Shown in pieces: positions 61,224 through 64,000 of a stretch of DNA of 64,000 nucleotides. Location of the stretch: positions 434,001 through 498,000 of the forward strand of contig CAVWXT010000002.1 in assembly GCA_963759115.1 (NCBI GenBank), read 5' to 3'. Under the pieces are notes generated by a model, which did not search any database, was not told where the DNA came from, and was given only the letters and a program-made list of their open reading frames with translations. How positions within the stretch are numbered: position 1 is the first letter of the stretch; every line of letters starts with the position of its first letter. This DNA is from CAVWXT01 sp963759115. Lineage in GTDB: Bacteria; Planctomycetota; Planctomycetia; Pirellulales; Thermoguttaceae. The position numbers and the translations under genes are program-made.

Positions 61224-62135
61224 TCAGTACGCGACCGATACAAGGAGAAGCCCTTGGGGCGGCGCGGTGGGGCCAGCCAGGCGGCGGTCTTGGGCGCGGA
61301 GCACCTCGCCGGGCCAGTCTTCGGGCCGCTTGCCCCGGCCCACTTCCACCAGCGTGCCGACGATCGCCCGCACCATGTTGTAGAGGAATCCGTCGGCCTC
61401 GACCTCGAAGGTGATAAAATCCGCCCCCCCTGCCCTGCCCTGTGCAACAGAGAGTTCGTAGGGTGCGTGCAACGCACCACGGCATTCGGAATTCACGCCG
61501 GCATCAACGGTGCGTTGTACGCACCCTACTCGCTCGACGAAAATGTCGAAGATCGTCCGCACGCTCGTTTGTCGTTCGGCCCCGCTGGTCTCAAAGCTGC
61601 TGAAATCGTGTTTGCCCAGCAAGGCGGCGGCCGCCCGCTGCATGGCCTCGGCATCGAGCCGGCCATAGCGATAGTGCCAGGCGAACTGTCGCCGAAAAAC
61701 GTCGCGGACCGGCCCGTCGTGGATCGCGTAGCGGTATCGCTTACGAACCGCGTCACGTATGGGGTGAAAGCCGTCGGGCACTTCGGCCGCTTCCAGCACG
61801 GCCAAGTCGTGCGGCAGTGTTGCATTGAGCGCCTTTCGCAGGACGTCTGGCGGCAGCGGCGAGTCGGTGCGGAAACCGACCACCTGGCCCTGGGCGTGAA
61901 CGCCGGCGTCGGTCCGTCCGCTCGCCAGCGTACTCGAATGCTGGCCGGTGACCTTCTCGATGGCCTTTTCCAGCGTATCCTGCACGGTCGGCCTGCCGGG
62001 CTGAATCTGCCAGCCGGCGTAGTTCGTGCCGTCGTAGGCGATGGTGAGCTTGAGGGTCCGCACGGTCTTCACACCAAGAGCAGGCGTCGGGCGACGCCCT
62101 ATCGGTCGCCGCCTGAACTTACGACCGCGTGACAC
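61224..62135 (-). CDS. truA: tRNA pseudouridine synthase A with a palindromic insertion
   Basis: Isomerises U38-40 of tRNA anticodon stems. TLKLTIAYDGTNYAGWQIQP, the catalytic ASGRTDAGVHAQGQVV, RRQFAWHYRYGRLDAEAM, FSSFETSGAERQTSVRTIF and DFITFEVEADGFLYNMVRAIV. The likely start is MKTVRTLKLT-like internal residues; an upstream ATG at 62135 extends it by about 25 residues. About 30 residues (VGCVQRTVDAGVNSECRGAL to AGGA) between VRTIFDIFVER and DFITFEV are not in the family and correspond to a palindromic repeat (61458-61529). No frame break. Confidence 0.9.
   Translation of the reverse strand: MSRGRKFRRRPIGRRPTPALGVKTVRTLKLTIAYDGTNYAGWQIQPGRPTVQDTLEKAIEKVTGQHSSTLASGRTDAGVHAQGQVVGFRTDSPLPPDVLRKALNATLPHDLAVLEAAEVPDGFHPIRDAVRKRYRYAIHDGPVRDVFRRQFAWHYRYGRLDAEAMQRAAAALLGKHDFSSFETSGAERQTSVRTIFDIFVERVGCVQRTVDAGVNSECRGALHAPYELSVAQGRAGGADFITFEVEADGFLYNMVRAIVGTLVEVGRGKRPEDWPGEVLRAQDRRLAGPTAPPQGLLLVSVAY
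61458..61529. repeat. Palindromic element translated within truA
   Basis: GTAGGGTGCGTGCAACGCACC-type left arm (61458-61478) and complementary right arm GGTGCGTTGTACGCACCC (61509-61526) with two mismatches. A G-rich motif copy abuts it at 61425-61440. A shorter relative (GTAGGGTGGGC...) lies at 32098. Confidence 0.85.
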
Positions 62136-62311
62136 TCGAACCAGGCAATCTCCTCTTTCATCTGATTGATCATCCGCTTAAGCGATTGCAGAGTAAGGTC
62201 CTTAACATGTTCGCTCTCGCAGGGCTCTTCCAGCGTTTCCCGGTAATGTTGTTCGAGCATCTGCAATTTTTTCCGGGTATTGTCCGCTTCGCGTTGGCTA
62301 CGCAGTCTCAT
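62099..62311 (-). CDS. Small helical protein coupled to a nucleotidyltransferase
   Basis: 70 residues from ATG 62311 which overlaps the stop of the upstream nucleotidyltransferase gene by four bases. MRLRSQREADNTRKKLQMLE, HYRETLEEPCESEHVKDLTL, QSLKRMINQMKEEIAWFE is nearly all helix. Family not recognised; position suggests a partner (toxin or antitoxin) of the transferase. Confidence 0.6.
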   Translation of the reverse strand: MRLRSQREADNTRKKLQMLEQHYRETLEEPCESEHVKDLTLQSLKRMINQMKEEIAWFECHAVVSSGGDR

Positions 62312-62709
62312 AGGATCACCTCCACCATCCCTTTGGGCAACCATTCTCGATCCGTCGCAAAAACGTTGCTGACCATGAAATCGAAGGCCTTGTGCCTGAC
62401 CAGATCAATCTGCAAGAAAGGCAGTCCGCTACGTATCTCGTCCTCAGCAACCGGATCGCGGGGAAAATCCGCGCCCGTCAACAGTACGCAATCCACGTCG
62501 TTCGGCTCGGCGACATCGGTGACGAAGCTCCCGTTGATGACGAGCCGTTGCACGCCGGCCGCCTGAGCCAACTCGACCAGCCATCGCAGGGACTGCATCT
62601 CGGCGCGGCGGACCTCGGAACCTCGCCCAAAACGGGCTTCGATTTCGCCGAGCGATGCAAGATGAACACCCGCCGGCAAGTAACCCCGCTCGTCGAAATC
62701 GGGAATCAT
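62308..62709 (-). CDS. DUF6932-like nucleotidyltransferase-fold protein
   Basis: 133 residues: MIPDFDERGYLPAGVHLASL, EIEARFGRGSEVRRAEMQSL, then the catalytic-looking VINGSFVTDVAEPNDVDCVL (GS followed by D-x-D). The protein family is small nucleotidyltransferases of toxin-antitoxin/Abi type. Overlaps the next gene by four bases. Confidence 0.7.
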   Translation of the reverse strand: MIPDFDERGYLPAGVHLASLGEIEARFGRGSEVRRAEMQSLRWLVELAQAAGVQRLVINGSFVTDVAEPNDVDCVLLTGADFPRDPVAEDEIRSGLPFLQIDLVRHKAFDFMVSNVFATDREWLPKGMVEVIL

Positions 62710-62748
62710 GCGTGCCCCAATATGATTCTATTCCCACCAACGATACTG

Positions 62749-63438
62749 TCAATTCGCGGCGGCTGGCGTGCTTGCGGTCCACGTTGGCGGTTGACTGCCG
62801 CAGGATTCCTTGATCTCCCAATGCAGTTCGTACACGTCAGGAAGCGATTCGTAGTACTGAACGTTCTTTGCGGCCGCCACAGGGGTCTTCGGGCGCTTCA
62901 TTGTGGCCCGAACGATGCCTTGGTGACGCGCAAATTCGTAGCGAAAATCAAAGGCGGTCACCAAGCCGCCTTCGCACGACCAGTGGCCTGGAAAGGCCTT
63001 CGCGCCCGCCCGTTGAGCGACAAACGCGGACCAAATCTGAAAGTTGCTGGCGATTTCTTCGGCAACTTCGGGTGAGCATCGAATCAACCGGCGCTGATCG
63101 GAAAACCACTCGCCCTTACCGCTATCACCACCAGAAGCCGACGTGCTCTTGAGAATCTGTGTCGGCGGAGATGCTTCCGCCAGTTTCGCCATTGCCCTGG
63201 AAAGATGAAGGGGTGACTCCTTCACCAATCGCAACAAGACAAGCTGGAAAACGGTCTCCAGCGGGTCGCCGTTGGTCGTGGTGTCCGCAATAAAGGGGCT
63301 CTGTCCACGCGGTCGCCAAAGCCAACCCGCCAAGGCGACGACCGCCAATAGAAGTGCAATGAGCAGAATCCACAAGCCGTAACGCGGCCTGGCATGACCG
63401 GGTGTACCCGCACAAGATTGAGCTTCCGGGGCGTTCAT
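62749..63438 (-). CDS. Membrane-anchored hypothetical protein
   Basis: 229 residues from ATG 63438: one transmembrane helix (LWILLIALLLAVVALAGWLW) after a short cytoplasmic N-terminus, then an extracytoplasmic domain (VFQLVLLRLVKESPLHLSRA; WSAFVAQRAGAKAFPGHWSC). No recognised motif and no frame break. Confidence 0.6.
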   Translation of the reverse strand: MNAPEAQSCAGTPGHARPRYGLWILLIALLLAVVALAGWLWRPRGQSPFIADTTTNGDPLETVFQLVLLRLVKESPLHLSRAMAKLAEASPPTQILKSTSASGGDSGKGEWFSDQRRLIRCSPEVAEEIASNFQIWSAFVAQRAGAKAFPGHWSCEGGLVTAFDFRYEFARHQGIVRATMKRPKTPVAAAKNVQYYESLPDVYELHWEIKESCGSQPPTWTASTPAAAN

Positions 63439-63466
63439 CGCACGCGCACCCCCTTCTTCGCAAATT

Positions 63467-64000
63467 CTACCCTTTCACCAGCAACTCGGCGATCTGCACG
63501 GCGTTGGTGGCGGCGCCCTTGCGGAGGTTGTCGCTGACGCACCAGAACGCCAGGCCGTTGGGGCAGGAAAGGTCCTCGCGAATCCGGCCGATGAACGTCT
63601 CGTCGCGGCGGTCGCCGTTGATCGGCATCGGATAGACCTTCTTGTCCAGGTCGTCCATCACCACCAGGCCCGGCGTGGCGGCGAAGAGCCTGCGGGCCTC
63701 CTCGACCGTGATCTTCCGCTCGGTCTCGACCAGGATGCTCTCGCTGTGGCAGTTGCTCACCGGCACGCGGACGCACGTCGGGCAGACCTGAATCGAGTCG
63801 TCCTCCAGCATCTTCCGCGTCTCGTACACCATCTTCATCTCTTCCGAGGTGTAGCCCTTGTGCTTGGGCGAGCCGATCTGCGGGATGCAGTTGAAGGCGA
63901 TCGGATGGGCGAAGCACTCGTACTTGTAGTCTTCGCCGGCCAGCAGGGCCTTGGTGCCGCCGACCAGGTCGCGGCTGCCGGCCAGGCCCGCCCCGCTGAC
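63467..64000 (-). CDS. asd: Aspartate-semialdehyde dehydrogenase, 5' end outside window
   Basis: Diaminopimelate/threonine/methionine pathway enzyme. The last 177 codons are visible, unbroken from the right edge: VSGAGLAGSRDLVGGTKALL, FAHPIAFNCIPQIGSPKHKG, YTSEEMKMVYETRKML, CVRVPVSNCHSESILVETE and ending SDNLRKGAATNAVQIAELL. The substrate-binding VRVPVSNCHS and the RKGAATNA loop match the family C-terminal domain. The catalytic cysteine lies beyond the edge. Confidence 0.9.
   Translation of the reverse strand, partial: VSGAGLAGSRDLVGGTKALLAGEDYKYECFAHPIAFNCIPQIGSPKHKGYTSEEMKMVYETRKMLEDDSIQVCPTCVRVPVSNCHSESILVETERKITVEEARRLFAATPGLVVMDDLDKKVYPMPINGDRRDETFIGRIREDLSCPNGLAFWCVSDNLRKGAATNAVQIAELLVKG

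Overview
The window is GC-rich bacterial chromosome, most likely from a planctomycete of the Pirellulales/Pirellula type. The signs are a DUF1559 (type II pseudopilin-like) gene, an ISAzo13-family ('Rhodopirellula') transposase, a PEP-CTERM protein remnant, a long MoxR-DUF58-VWA-DUF4175 cluster, twin-arginine Gfo/Idh oxidoreductase genes, and many dispersed palindromic repeats. I see no rRNA, no tRNA and no CRISPR array.

Layout. 0-1.7 kb: two tandem minus-strand fucosidase-like secreted hydrolases, the first cut by the window edge. 1.8-2.6 kb: an ORF-less group II intron directly behind a hairpin. 2.9-5.8 kb: an mlaEFD lipid-transport operon. 5.9-10 kb: a restriction-modification island (putative endonuclease, a fused two-domain adenine/cytosine-N4 type methyltransferase, a small HTH protein). 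10.2-24.1 kb: a PQQ-propeller protein, then MoxR, DUF58, two VWA/BatA-type membrane proteins, DUF4175 and a terpenoid-cyclase-like repeat protein in one direction. 24-32 kb: an NPCBM-like secreted protein, DUF1559, apgM, an ISAzo13 element, pgi and an HpcH/HpaI aldolase. 32-41.4 kb: an AAA ATPase/DUF4276 pair (candidate defence), an ABC ATPase with a membrane partner, a PLP acyltransferase, RelE/antitoxin, leuB and MNT-HEPN. 41.4-54.5 kb: housekeeping and regulatory genes (HNH, ECF sigma, Gfo/Idh, pdxA, dtd, YdjM-like, CvpA, accA, Ser/Thr kinase). 54.6-64 kb: an accessory zone dense in toxin-antitoxin modules, a glycosyltransferase, an HNH protein with a possible EVE-like domain, truA with a duplicated 3' end, a nucleotidyltransferase pair, and asd cut by the right edge.

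A caution governs the whole annotation. About half the genes cannot be read in a single frame. By eye I placed about 70 frame breaks; in about three quarters one extra base restores a conserved protein, and 13 of these have the form CTTG where CTG is expected. Other genes of similar GC (pgi, apgM, truA, the aldolase, the glycosyltransferase) are unbroken over 0.8-1.5 kb. Sequencing or assembly indels are the likeliest cause, but the insertion bias and the gene-by-gene patchiness deserve checking. Coordinates of broken genes are given for the whole reconstructed gene.

The most distinctive biology is (i) several families of palindromic repeats lying inside coding sequences and mostly translated through, (ii) a module between two copies of the truA 3' end, (iii) several compact two-gene operons that look like defence or toxin-antitoxin systems, and (iv) a short G-rich motif repeated at least ten times, always co-oriented with the gene that contains it.
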